Shown: in pieces, positions 1 through 12,555 of the stretch
How the letters are laid out: every line of letters starts with the position of its first letter
How positions within the stretch are numbered: position 1 is the first letter of the stretch
NCBI GenBank assembly: GCA_905250125.1
Contig: CAJNOL010000027.1
Location: 1-64,000, forward strand
Direction: 5' to 3'
Source of the DNA: Rotaria sordida
Lineage: Eukaryota; Rotifera; Eurotatoria; Philodinida; Philodinidae
Length of the DNA stretch: 64,000 bases
Made by a program: the position numbers and the translations under genes
Notes under the pieces: generated by a model
What the model was told of the DNA's origin: nothing
Databases searched by the model: none
What the model saw: only the letters and a program-made list of their open reading frames with translations

Positions 1-3000
1 CTGTGTTAAATTTAAAGAAAGATTTTATTTATTTTTCTATCATACATATAAATAGAAATATTATCTTTATATAGAAAATTATGGTTATCATACGTATAAA
101 TTATACAAAGATTTAAAACGTGATGATATATATCTTGTTGGCATACGTTTACGAGATATATCGATTTGGCAATTAAAAAATCGACAACGACAAACAAAAT
201 CAACTTATATTTGGGATCAAATTGAACGAATAGCTTATGATAAAAAATCATTTTCTATTATACTTAAACGTCAAATAAATGAAGAAAAAATTAAATATTT
301 AACTAATAATAGTAAAAAGTAAGTATTTTACTTTTTTTTTTTATTAAAATTTTTTTACTATTTTTTCTAAATTGTTTTATAGAGGAAAATATTTATTTAA
401 TTTATGCTATGATACATATACGTATACAAAATCACTTCTTCTTCGTCATAATAGTCGATATAGCTTATTAAATGAACCGATTGGTGAAAGTATGTTTAAC
501 AAAACAAAGGACTTCTAAAAGAAAGAGATTTTTTTATTATTATACAGTTGACTTTGTTCGTAATGGTTCTGATGCCGAAAGTGTTGATCAGAATGTATGA
601 TTAATAAATGAAATTTTTTTTTCTTCGTAAAATTATTTGTTCCTAGTTTAGCCTGATCATAGTCGATCACAATCACATGAAAATTTAAGTACATTAGGAA
701 AGTAAGATTTTATAAATAAATAAATATAATTTATCTTAAAACAAAATATTGATTTTAGAAATACAACAATTAATTCACCTTCAATTATTGTCTATGAAGT
801 TGATTTATATAAAGATAGTAATAATAGTTTTGGCATGTCGCTTATGGGTGATTTAGCATCTGGAATTTTTATTAAATCAATTCAACCAATTGATGGAAGT
901 GCAGCACGATCAGGAAAAATTCAAACAGGTTAAAAAAAATAATTAAATAAAATTCTCTGTTTTTGTTTTTATTTCAAAAAAAAGTTTCGTTACTAATAGG
1001 TGATCGACTTTTATCATACAATGGAAAAAATGTTAATAGTATGACTGTACAAGAAGTAGCTGAGGCTCTTAGTCTATCACCAAATCCTTGTCGATTAAAA
1101 TTATCAAGACATCAAATTCCAACAATAAATCGACGAGATTATTTACAACGACCAATGAGTGTTGATGCTGATTCTTTTTTGCAACAACAAAAACATAATA
1201 AACATCTATCAAATACTTTACCAGTATGATTATTTTATTTTTCAAAATGATATTAACTTATTATTTTCATTTTTTTAAATATTTATAGACAACATCGTCA
1301 CATGAGAATTTTTCAAATTTTTTATCATCAAAACGTGGTCTATCGAATGAAAGTATTCTTACACAAGCATCCGATCTTTCAACTACACATGATATAAAAA
1401 GTGCTGTATTTCCTGTAACTATTGATAAATCGGGTCATAATAGTCTTGGTTTTCTTGTTGTTGTATGTAATCAATATTTTAGTTGATTAGAGAAAAAAAA
1501 AAGTCAAAATATGATTTTTTTTTTCAAGGGTGGTCTTGATTCAGAAATTGAAGATCATGGAATTTATGTTAAGAGTATAACACCGGGTGGTGCTGCTTCG
1601 AAATCAAAATTATTAATAGAAGGTTAACTATTTTCTTTCTTGTTATTGAATAAGACATTTTTCTGTTTCTTAGGTGATAAAATTCTTGAAGTAAATGGTG
1701 CTTCATTAGCACGTGTAACACATGCTGAAGCTGTGGAATTATTTCGTCGAGCAACAGGACCTAAATGTCATTTACTTGTTCAACGTCTTATTTTTCCACA
1801 TAATTTACGTTTATCATCAACAAATAAAATGTATCCATTTGCTCGTTCAGGTAGAAAATTTTAATTGATAATTAAACCTATTATATATGTATGTTATAAT
1901 TATTATAGAGAATACATTTGAAGTTTATCTAAATCGTGGTCCTACTGGTTTAGGTCTTAGTTTATCAGGTGGAGTAGCTGAAAATAGACCTGTTGAAATT
2001 ATTGATATTTATCCAAATCAACCAGCTGCTTTATCAGGTCAATTAAATATTGGTGATATTGTTTTATCAATTAATGATGTTACTATGCATAATCGAAATG
2101 TTCGAGTATGTTTATTTAATTAATAATTATAAGGATAAAAAAAAAGATATTTTTCTAGGATATACCACCGATAATTGCTGAATCACCAGATAATGTTAAA
2201 CTTGTTGTTTGTCGACCCGATCGTCAAGAATATCAAGCTTATATGGTTTATATTCTTTCTTTCTTGTTTATTAAAATAATAAAAAAATTAATTTTTGTTT
2301 GTATTCAATTAGGATCATCAAATGAATAGTCTTAATCAGTCAGGTCGACAAACTATACCTGGATCAATGAATAATGAACAAACTCGACTTCCAAATGAAC
2401 CACTTCGTGATTTACCACCAAAATCACCTGGTAGTAGACGTGTTATGCCAAAAGTGCCAACAAAAATTAAACGCGGTGAGGTAAAGATCTATCTTGAATA
2501 TTAACATATACTTGGCAAATAAAATTTGAGAGTGTCAACACTGAAAAGATGCTTTTAAGAAAAAAAAGAGATTCAGTGTATGATTACTCTTAAAAAAATA
2601 GCTTATATTTCTCAATTATTTGTTCCCTTTTTTTTCAATGATTCTAACTGTCTTGCAATAATTGAAACGCTTTTTCAAACGCACATTAGGTGTTTGCCGT
2701 GATAATGAACAAAGAAAAAGATAGTGGTTTTGGTTTTACATTATCAGCAGGCTCGACATCGATTGGATATCCACATATTCGATCGGTATTACGTGAACCT
2801 GCTCTATCAGCTGGATTAAAACATTGGGATCGTATTTTAGCAATAAATGATTCAGATTGTCAAACAATAACACATCGTGATCTTGTTGCACATCTTCGTT
2901 ATGCACCAACAGGTCCTGTACATTTTATTATTTATCGACCACGTATTGATGAAATTGTACATGCAAAAGAAAAAAGTCGACAATTACAAAATACATCATA

Positions 3001-5703
3001 TACATCAATAAGCGTTGGCGTGAGTTAGAGAGTGTTACTTTTCACTCTCTATTCTCTTTTGTGAGCACTTTCGCATATGTTTAAAAAAAAAGAAAAACTC
3101 CTTTTTCTGTTTTTTTTCCTCTATTTTCACTACACTTTCTTATACAGATTAACGCTACTTAACAATACGACTGTGTGTGCGTGTGTGTTTTCGTTTGATT
3201 AGAGATCAACAGAATAAGTATTATATGATATGTATTTGTAGGATCAATCTGTAACAAGTATTTCAGCTCCACCATCACCTGTCATGCCTATTAAATCTAA
3301 TAAATCTGAATTGTTTAATCAACCAGTGGTGAGATATTTTATATTATTTTCTATGTCATACAATCAATTTAATGATGATGTATTTTTAGCAATATGAAAA
3401 AATAGAAATATCATTGCCAAAAGCTTCTCAAGGAACATATGGTATTGGACTTAGTCAAATCGATCCTGAACAACTATTTGGTGGTATATTTATATGTGCT
3501 CTTCAACCAAATGGAATTGCTGCAAAAGATGGACGTTTACAAATTGATGATCAATTATTATATATTAATGAGCGTAATATTAATCAAATGACTTATCGTG
3601 AAGTTGTCGAAACATTAAAAGCAACGACAAAGAAAGGTGTTAATTTGATAATTGCTAGGTATTTTATTTTCTATATTATTATTATCATTTATCATTGAAA
3701 CATTTAATTATATATTTAATTTAGACCAATAGTAGATTCTTCGACATCGAATAAAGCAAATATCATTTCAAACAAAGAAATTTCAATGGTAAATGAATTA
3801 ACAATATATATTTTATTTGTAGATTATACAAGATTTACACCATTTCTAAAAAAAAATATCGATTTAAATATTTTAGATACATTATGAAACCTCAATACCT
3901 GCAGCAACATCATCAGCTATTGCTTCATCAGTTATTGAAAAATTAATACCACGTGAAAAACCAAAATTACTTCCTTTAACAAATACTGAAAAACCACAAG
4001 CACCAGCTGCTACTACTACTACTTTTGCACCTGATTCTATTGACATATCAACATCATCATCATCTACAACGGGAGCTGTTGTAGCTTCTGTTGATGCACC
4101 ATCATCTTTACCACCAAATTCTGCATTACAAGCTCTTATTGGTAAAAAAGTTCAACCATTACCATCAACTAATTTCGAAACAATAGCAGATGAAAATCAA
4201 TTAACTAACGATAAGAAAAAAGATTCTCCAGTTTCATATACAGATATTGATGAAGATACAAGTGATATAACAACACCATTAATGAGTCCTCAATCACCTG
4301 TAGCACCGTTACCAACAGTTCTTGAATTAAAACTACCACCAACAAATTCAAAATCATTATCAAGTAAGTAAACATAATAATTTCTTATCAATCAATTTCA
4401 AAAATATTATTTTTTTTTTGTAGCATCTCAATCAAATGAAATTGCTAAACGAAAACAATATTATCAAGTAAGTAAATTGATTGAATTCAATTTTAATAAA
4501 TTTCATTAAAATTCTTCTTAGCAAGCTGCATCAAATGAAACATTAATACTTAATGCTGGTGTTGCTGAAAAAATTGAAGATTTAACTATGCAATTAATTG
4601 ATAAAATTAGTACACCAGCTATAACAATGGATACAACAACACTAATGGATGAATATCGTGAAATTGACATGAAAATTGATGCGGATGAATATTTAGAAGA
4701 ATTTCGAGTAGATATTTTTTTTAATATTATACACAAAAAAAAAGATTTTTTTCTTTAGGCATTAAAAACTATTAATGAACATGAACCAATTGAATTAACT
4801 TCTATACCAATGCAACCTGAAAATAAAACATTAAATCGTTTTCAAAATATAGTTCCATATGATTTTAATCGTATTATACTTTCAACAAAACCAGATTATA
4901 TTAATGCAAGTCATATAGCAATACCATTTGGAGATAAATCAATGAAATATATTATTTCCCCACCACCAGTACCTGATAGTATCAGTCCGTAGAATTTATT
5001 TTATTCTTTTCTTTTTTTTAAATAAAAAATAGTTTTTTTTTTCTTATGTATTAGATGATTTTTGGCAAATGATTGTCGAACAACGTGTTAAATCTATCAT
5101 TGGAATATTTAATGAACAAGATTTAAAAAAAATGAAATGTCCTGCTTATTGGCCAACAACTATGAAAGCAACAATGACACTTTCACCATTGTAAGAGAAT
5201 AAATTCTTTTTCTATGTCAATAAAAATATTCTTCTTCTGGTTTTAGTTTATCTTTAACACTAATCAAACATCGTCAATTCAATGGCGGTATTGATATAAA
5301 AGAATTTCGTATTCGTACTAATGAACAATCACATGAGAAACATGAACATTCAGTTATATTTTTAACATATACGAAATGGCCTATGGATGATAATATTCCA
5401 CATGATACACAATCATTTCTTAGTCTTATACATTTAGCACATTCATATCAAACAAGTGATACACCATTATTGATTCATTGTAATACAGGCGTTGGACGAA
5501 CAGGATGTACATTATTAATAAGTTTACTTTTAATTAGAATAATACGTGGAATAACAGTAGATATTTATCCAATGGCTAAAGAATGTCGACGTCAACGTTG
5601 TGGTCTTATTCAAACTGAACAACAATATCGATTTATTTATGACTGTGCACGTGATGCACTTAATATGGCTATCGAACATTCAATCATGCAAAGTGCACAA
5701 TAA
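1..5703 (+). CDS. PTPN13: PTPN13-like tyrosine phosphatase (FERM-5xPDZ-PTP), 5' partial, multi-exon
   Basis: Large membrane-cortex scaffold phosphatase; the start lies left of the window. The first exons (about 57-320 and 384-481) encode the end of a FERM C lobe (LVGIRLRDISIWQLKN). Five PDZ domains follow: about 774-1130, 1403-1795, 1908-2230 (GLGLSLSGG), 2690-2945 (GFGFTLSAG) and 3400-3745 (GIGLSQI). A low-complexity Ser/Thr/Pro linker (3880-4370) leads to the PTP domain (about 4760-5700). That domain keeps the substrate loop NRFQNIVPYDFNRI, the P-loop HCNTGVGRTG with catalytic Cys and Arg, and the Q-loop QTEQQYRFIY. FERM plus five PDZ plus a C-terminal PTP is the order known for PTPN13/PTP-BL. 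Introns are about 55-90 nt. Oddities: the general-acid loop reads WPMDD instead of WPD, and the substrate-loop Tyr is Phe. The family call is firm; activity is uncertain. Confidence 0.9.
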
Positions 5704-5883
5704 AAATAGCATTTTTCTTTTACTTTATTTAAAAAAATTATTTTATATTTGTTTCTCTGTAGTTCTGTCTGATCAGAACAAAAAAAAAAAGACAAACATG
5801 TATATGATATGCTTTTATATCTAATCTTTTCAGTAAATATTATAAATATTTTGACAGACGATAAGACAAAATTGCACTGTATC

Positions 5884-6780
5884 ATGAATTCTATATTAGC
5901 TGTATTAGTTGTCATTGCACATCCTGATGATGAAACTATTTTTGCTGGTTTTATTCATTCATTAGTACATAAAATTAAAGCTAATGTTGATCTTGTTTGT
6001 ATAACTAATGGTGAAGGTGGTTTTAGATATTCTGCACCATCTGAATACTTATATGATAATCTACAGTTATCAAATGAAAATATTGGTAGACAACATTTAC
6101 CACGTATACGTAAACAAGAATTATTAGCTAGTGGAAAAATATTAGGAATTCGAAAATTTTTTTTCTTTGATCAATCAGATTTAAAATATGATCGAAATGT
6201 TGATATTGTTTTTGCTGAACTATGGAATAAAGAAATAATCATTCAATTACTTGAACAAGTAATAAAAACTGGTAATAGTACTCATGGTTATGATATAATG
6301 CTTATTATGCTACCAAGTATAGAATCACATGGTCATCATACAGCATCTGGTCTATTGGCACTTGAGACAATAGAACGTTTACAACGAAATAAATCAACAA
6401 CTATAAAAATTCCTACAGTAATTGGTGGTTCAGAATTTATATTAAATCAATTACCAACATATCCATCAAATCGATTAGCAGAAATATCTTCGATTCTACC
6501 AAATGAATTTCGATTTAATCGTACATGGAAATTAAGTAATACAACTGATATTCCTGATTACCAAACAATTGTTATTTGGACATGTAGTGAACATAAATCT
6601 CAAGGTGGTTTAATAGTTGAAACATTAACAACATATGCACGAGAATATGAACAATATTTTTATTTTTCTATTAACAACGAACTAGATAATCAAACACGTA
6701 TTCAACTAATTCAACTTATATTTAATCAACTAGCTGACATTCACCAATACAATACCGGAAATGTTCTTCAGCGACAATAA
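5884..6780 (+). CDS. LmbE/PIG-L family N-acetylglucosaminyl deacetylase-like protein, intronless
   Basis: One uninterrupted 298-aa frame. An upstream in-frame ATG at 5809 would add 25 residues, but the family core begins right after the ATG at 5884. The N-terminus has the zinc-site motif AHPDDE (VVIAHPDDETIFAG). A later HGHHTASG supplies the second metal-binding histidines. CITNGEGG and RKQELLASGKILGI fit the LmbE/PIG-L fold. The family removes acetyl from N-acetylglucosamine-type substrates: GlcNAc-PI in GPI-anchor synthesis in eukaryotes, small thiol or antibiotic precursors in bacteria. The TNGEGG segment looks closer to the bacterial-type subfamily than to canonical eukaryotic PIG-L, and no ER anchor is evident from the second start. 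It begins 180 bp after the phosphatase stop, on the same strand. Lack of introns beside intron-rich genes raises horizontal transfer or retroposition. Substrate unknown. Confidence 0.85.
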   Translation: MNSILAVLVVIAHPDDETIFAGFIHSLVHKIKANVDLVCITNGEGGFRYSAPSEYLYDNLQLSNENIGRQHLPRIRKQELLASGKILGIRKFFFFDQSDLKYDRNVDIVFAELWNKEIIIQLLEQVIKTGNSTHGYDIMLIMLPSIESHGHHTASGLLALETIERLQRNKSTTIKIPTVIGGSEFILNQLPTYPSNRLAEISSILPNEFRFNRTWKLSNTTDIPDYQTIVIWTCSEHKSQGGLIVETLTTYAREYEQYFYFSINNELDNQTRIQLIQLIFNQLADIHQYNTGNVLQRQ

Positions 6781-6927
6781 TACAACTACTGAAATTCACG
6801 ATGTCGAACTCATTTCCTTTCTTTCATTCGCTTTAGATCTATTTCTAGTTTACCAATTTAGACATCGCTTACAATATGCATTAATTGAACCGTCGAAAAC
6901 TTGTTCATTTTTTTCTTTGGTCTAGTT

Positions 6928-6964
<37 letters not shown>

Positions 6965-7892
6965 TATTTTGTTATATTTTTCTTGGATCTATAAATATAT
7001 AGGATTACAAAAATTCTGCAGTAAAGTAAATGGTTCGTGACAAACACTTTTCTTTTCTTTGCATGCCTCGAGCTAACTCATCATATTCTATGAACGACGG
7101 CATTACATGGTATAGTCTTTCTTGTTTACCATTTGCAACTATTAGACTATTAAATGAATAAGAACAGTGAAATGATTTCAGATGAGACAAATTCTAAAAT
7201 AAATTAACAATGATGAAAACCTTTATACTATTTTATTCTCAATATTTTTTGAAGAACAAGTAAGGTATCAAAAAGATGATTGTTTATCTTTTGTTTAAAA
7301 GAAAATATCAATATACAAGAGCCTTAGTACAATATTAATGACGTTACCTTTCTATTTAGTGTTTTTTTCTCTAATGTATTACTAACATGCACCGTAGAGA
7401 ATTAATCATAATTTTCTTTTGGCACTTTTGTCATCTACGTCATCACTTATAAATATTTTTTCTTCAAGTTCATACTTGATCTATGTTGTTGTGGTGATTA
7501 TTTATGTATGGGTGTGTGACTTCGGTTCATATAAACATGTAGAGTAGAAGAGAAACGATGTTAGACTCTTATCTGTAGAGATCATTGAATAGCTTTTATA
7601 TTCTTGCCGACGGGTCCACAGCGGATGATGACAACGATTGAATTCTTGAGTTTTATTGTATTGTATACGTCTCTTGCTCTCCTGTCGATAGTACTCTGTA
7701 TTTTATTACTATAGTTTTGAATTAACGATTGAGATAAAAAGAATAGAAAGGTCTTATCTTGTTGAACTACAAAGGAATCTCACTGAGTAGTTCAACAGAA
7801 TCGATAATAGTCTATTGAACTTAGGAATAATTGCAATACATTCGCGACTTGTTTTTTTTTTTTGTTTTACATTTGATTATTTTAGATAACGT
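6781..7892. other. Intergenic spacer with (CT)n microsatellite; probable 5' region of the peptide gene
   Basis: No supported coding sequence. A CT dinucleotide run lies at about 6931-6962. A pyrimidine tract followed by TTTTAG near 7853-7885 could be the 3' splice site of a 5'-UTR intron for the peptide-precursor gene at 7929. That is inference. Confidence 0.5.
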
Positions 7893-7928
7893 TTGTATTT
7901 AAAAAGGAAACGAAAACAATTCCTAAAT

Positions 7929-8279
7929 ATGAATATTCCAAATACGATTTTGTTTTGCATATGCATTGCTTTGGTCATTCCATTATTGGTTTTATCTACA
8001 TCAAATCAAGAAATCCAAGAAATGATGGATCATGTTAACAATGAATACGATCTATATGATGATTCAAATCGTCAAAGTCGACAATTATTTCGTTCTCCTA
8101 TTTATAAAAATGAACCCCATAATAATGATCATTTTATATTCAAGAAAACGGCCGATTTTGAAGAAATATTAAAACCATGCAATCGAATGCCAGCTACTGG
8201 CCGTGGTCAAGAATATGCTGATTGTGTACGCAATCGTATGTTACTTATGGGTAGACGAAAACGTAGACAAACAAGTTAA
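7929..8279 (+). CDS. Candidate secreted neuropeptide/peptide-hormone precursor
   Basis: 116-aa frame. The ATG at 7929 is chosen because it is followed directly by a strong signal peptide (ILFCICIALVIPLLVLSTS); an in-frame ATG at 7893 would put a basic stretch in front of it. After an acidic spacer the C-terminal part holds two cysteines 15 residues apart (CNRMPATGRGQEYADC), then VRNRMLLM, then GRRKRR just before the end. A Gly followed by a polybasic run is the classic signal for convertase cleavage and C-terminal amidation, predicting a disulfide-looped peptide ending in Leu-Met-amide. I do not recognise the family; it is not an obvious allatostatin C, CCHamide or calcitonin. The signal peptide and processing motif are seen; hormone function is inferred. 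The 5' UTR may carry an intron. Confidence 0.7.
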   Translation: MNIPNTILFCICIALVIPLLVLSTSNQEIQEMMDHVNNEYDLYDDSNRQSRQLFRSPIYKNEPHNNDHFIFKKTADFEEILKPCNRMPATGRGQEYADCVRNRMLLMGRRKRRQTS

Positions 8280-10781
8280 GAAAAATCAAACAAATAAATA
8301 CTAAATATTTCTTTTTTTTCTCTTTCCTAATATCAAGTTTATACAATAACTTGTGAATTTCGGTGTGTATTCTTTACCACACTTATTCACTGACATGTTT
8401 TTTTTCTCTATCTCTTCTATTTTAAATTCCTACGATTTTTCTTTTCGTCTACTCGATCAACAAATTTCAATTGAAGTAATAAATAAAAGATCGGAACATA
8501 TTAAAATTATTCGACCATCTAAAATTCTAGATCGGTTCATAATTTCTTTTTTATTGTTTTGTCGCATAAAAAATAAAAAATAAAAGAAAAAAGCAATCAA
8601 GTGTTAACGAAAAATTGTATATGAATTGAGAGTTGATTAGTTATGTTTCTGCTGAAGTATTCATTGAGTTATGGATCCAATATGATAAAGTCGTGTTTTT
8701 TTCTATTCACTAGTGAATTATTTGCTGATTTATCGATAATATAAAGTCATGAATGTATAGATACAAGAAATGAGAATTTTTTTATCACCGAATTTATTAT
8801 GAATGAAAAGATATGTGGATATGATTACTAATGACGTCTTCTCTTCATTCACATCCTTTGATAATCATATCATAATTATAGACAATTTTCGATGATTACA
8901 ACATATTTTATCATGAATATAATTATATAATTGACTATTTATTGAGAAAATTAGGATCCTGTGACAAGTAATTTCATTCGAGTGGTTTTGTTCATGTTAA
9001 TGTGGATGCAAAAAAAAAATAATGATGAATATCATTTTGGAGACATTCTTATTTCTTGTATACGTTTTTTCTTTATTAATCTACATCTTTCAGATTCTAT
9101 TGTCACGCTATGTTGACAAATACGTCTAGTCACACTATGATACATGAACAAAAAAAAGGATTTTCTAGTTTGATCAATAATATCAAAGAAATGAAGAACA
9201 AAGATAAATTTGTTAGCTGATCGCGTTTCTTATTAGTTGATTAAGGAATATATTGAATATCGATTGCACGGATTGAATAATATCTTTTGTTTTTTTGACA
9301 TTATTTTCTAATAATTACTAAATAATGTAGAGAATATATTTTATTATCAAAAAGAAGAAAAAGAATCACTACATATATCTAAATTATTTTTTTTATTGAG
9401 AACGTATATCTTAAACTAGCAGATCATATTAAAGAATTCTGCTTGTTTCATTTCAAATAAATTTAGTGACTAAACAACATTCATATAAAAATTAAAATGA
9501 TTTCTTACGAAAGGAAAAATTTACAGAAATCAGTATTATGTGGTTGTTTTTAAAATATCGACAGATAGAAATATTTATTTTTGTATTATATGTTCAATCT
9601 ATATGACAATAATTATGGCATATTCTAATAAGACCATGAACGGAAGTGTATCAAATTATGAATTTGATCTACCAAAAAAGCTGATCTAATTTTATTAGCC
9701 TGAGAATCAGCATTGAACGGCAATTATTCTTCACAAGTTTATTTTTGTATTTTATCATAGCTGAATTTTTCACACTTGCGTTTCTCCTGAGATATCAAAA
9801 CATATCTTTTATCGCTGTTCCATTAAAGATCTTTATAGTTCGATAGAGCTAACTGTGCTGATTAATAATATCACACTCTTTTTCAAAAGTACTCAGAAAA
9901 TAACAAAGATCTGAAGTACTTTTCTACAGCCCTAAACAATGACTTTTGATCTGAAAGTTCATTAAAATCCGATTTAGATTCATCGATCAGATGATTGCAT
10001 AAAATAACATGACTAAAATTTAAAACACCGTTAGTTATTGAACTTATAAATTTGACTATACAAAATTTGAGTTTTGTTGAAATTAATTAATTAAAATATG
10101 GATTTAAAATTAAGATGAAAAGATCAAATGATCAACATCGATTGGTTTTCCTTCTTTTGATTGACCATGTAATATATTAGAATGAATTGTGCCTTGCAGC
10201 TAAAAATGAATTTTGACAAATAAATTCCATATGAAAAGATATTATATATAGATATAATTCATTTTAATCTGAAACGATTGATCCATTTCTTGATGCATAT
10301 GTGTTATCCACTATTTGCACAATATATAAACAACGACAATATGAAGAGCCACTAGCAATACTATTTCTAACTAAATTTAGTCATCATTCTTTAGTGTACA
10401 CATTCTTGATATTTAGAGTCATACCACTAAAATAGATCATAGTTTATTGCAATGATAAAAAAAATTACTTTATTTTAAATATACAGATTATCTCCTAAAT
10501 CACTCTAATCCATTACATTATTCAAATACTCTACAAGGTGATCGATATGTATTACGTTAATAAAAATAAATCATAAAGTACGGTTGAAAGTTTTTCGGTA
10601 ATTGGATACTGATATTGAGAAAAGATGTTACTGATTGATGTAGTAGATCATACCAATACAAATGTATAGTCAAGCAAAGGTTTTGGAACGGATAGGAATA
10701 TGATAATGAAATTTAATTAAAATGACTTTCTCTAGGTCACAGACTACGAATTTTTTTTGAATGCTATATTATCGTATTAGG
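8280..10781. other. Gene-free AT-rich spacer
   Basis: About 2.5 kb with stop codons in all frames at short spacing. I see no coding, RNA gene or clear repeat structure. Short frames such as 8353-8583 have no recognisable content. Confidence 0.5.
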
Positions 10782-10789
10782 ATTTTATT

Positions 10790-11589
10790 GGGGTTCCTGA
10801 ATTTCGCCAATAAGACTTTCGCCAACTGGACATTCGCCGATGGCGAAAGTCCAGGGATATATTGACGAATATCCACCAGATTTTCGCCAATTGGCGAATG
10901 TCCACCGGATTTTCGCCAATTGGCGAGAGTCCAGGAAGTGTAATGGCGAAAGTACAGTGGATTTTCGTCAATTGGCGAGAGTCCTGGAAGAAGTATCAAC
11001 AAAAGTTCGATGGAATTTCGCCAATCTTCACAGAAGAATATAAATCAAGGGCACATGTGAGGACTGAGGGCGTCAGAATACATCTCATTGTTTTCAGTAA
11101 TTAATGTAGACGATGAAGATCTTTGTAATTCACGCGTAAGCTACCCTCTGTTAGTTTCGATGATGATACACTCCGACCTTATTCTGAATTTAAGTTGATC
11201 TTCTCGTATAAGTAGCGAGGGACATCTGCCGAATAGCAGCAGACGTGTTGTGTAAATTTGGCAAAGGATAACTCTTTTCTTCTTTCTATTATATAATATA
11301 TATATATATATACTTTATACTAGTGTGCCTTTGACTGACATACGATGCTTACACACTACCGAAAGTGCAGTGGACATTCGCCAATTGGCGAGAGTCCGAA
11401 GATACATTGACAAAAGTCCGGTGGACTCTCGCCAACTGGCGAAATTCCGGAGGATGTATTGATGAAAGTACAGTGGACATTCGCCAATTGGTGAGAGTCC
11501 AGGTAGTGTGTTGGCGAAAGTACAGTGGACTTTCGCCACTGGCGAATGTCCGGTTGGCGAAAGTCTTATTGGCGAAATTCGGGTAAGCC
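10790..11589. mobile_element. 800-bp hAT-like foldback MITE with 8-bp target duplication
   Basis: The element is flanked on both sides by the direct repeat ATTTTATT (10782-10789 and 11590-11597). Its ends are inverted repeats: the left end from 10790 matches the reverse complement of the right end ending at 11589 over more than 60 bp, sharing AATTTCGCCAATAAGACTTT. Each arm (about 10790-11025 and 11350-11589) is a tandem array of small palindromes built on TTCGCCAATTGGCGA. A unique core lies at about 11040-11345. There is no transposase. An 8-bp duplication is typical of the hAT superfamily; the arm architecture recalls Foldback elements. Superfamily assignment is inference; the transposon-like structure is directly visible. 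Confidence 0.85.
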
Positions 11590-11597
11590 ATTTTATT

Positions 11598-12555
11598 ATG
11601 ATAAAAGAAGGATATGATTTAATAAAGAAAAATTTAATCAAATCTCATATTGATATTTTGTATATGTGACTGACTTTTCGCGTTTTGTTGCATGAGAGCA
11701 TATATGACATTTCTTTTGGGCAGCTTTTTTTTGTGACAGTTGAGAGTACAAGTGATGGAAAATGTCTAGCAGATAAACGTAGTAATCAATCAGTTGATGG
11801 CCTCCCAATAGAAATTCGTTTTGGATTGTCATATTTTGATAGAATACTTTTTATCATTTGAAGACGAAACTCTTTCAACTGTATAAAGAAGAAAAGAATG
11901 AAAGTGAAGACCGAGAGGAGAACATGAACACACACATATCTATGTATATAGGAGAATAGGAAAAGTATCAAAGTAGACATATTAGAATGTATATGGAGAA
12001 TTCCAATAAGGAATGTATGACAACACAAGGAGAAAATCCATTGTGTAATATTGAAAAATACTAAATACATTATGTGTATATATTTTCGATACTTTCGAAA
12101 TACTGATAATATTCTGTATCAATAAAGGAAAATCACTCTATAGACTATTTCCACTCATTTTTGACTGATTTGGTATATATACCATCTCCGAATTTTGACA
12201 AATACTCGAAGTGGTATATATACTACGCCCGGCACCAAAGACGGTTAATGAAAATAATTTTGAGTAAGATGTCAAATAGAATTCGAAATAATTGAGAGGA
12301 ATGTCAATAAGAAAAATTCTGATGATTGAATATAGAAAAGAAAAGAAAAGAAAGAAAAAAAAACGAAATTGTAATGAATAATAGTGTAAATAGGAAGAAA
12401 GAGAAGAAAGAGAAGAAAGAGAGGAAAGGTTCCAAATGAAATAGAACTGATAAAAGAAAAAAAAAACCGTGATGGATTCTTATCAATTAGTACGTGTTGC
12501 AATCAAATTGCTTACTGAAAAATAAAAAAAAATTTATCATTTTGTAAGTTATTAA
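11598..12555. other. Spacer with purine-rich tract
   Basis: No coding sequence supported. An A/G-rich low-complexity tract (GAAA and GAGAAGAAA units) lies at about 12330-12430, a short distance upstream of the small gene at 12556. Confidence 0.45.

Noticed and set aside
5809..5883. Upstream in-frame start adding a hydrophobic leader to the deacetylase
   Set aside because: The added residues are AT-biased and the family core starts directly at the second Met; kept only as an alternative.
10840..11025. CRISPR-like regular repeats
   Set aside because: Units are palindromic, imperfect and adjoining without unique spacers, inside a transposon-like element of a eukaryotic genome.
10769..11104. 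Overlapping open frames on both strands with repeated PxFRQLA / WRESR type peptides; also 11315-11641
   Set aside because: They are translations of the tandem palindromes in the arms of the foldback element and show no coding constraint.
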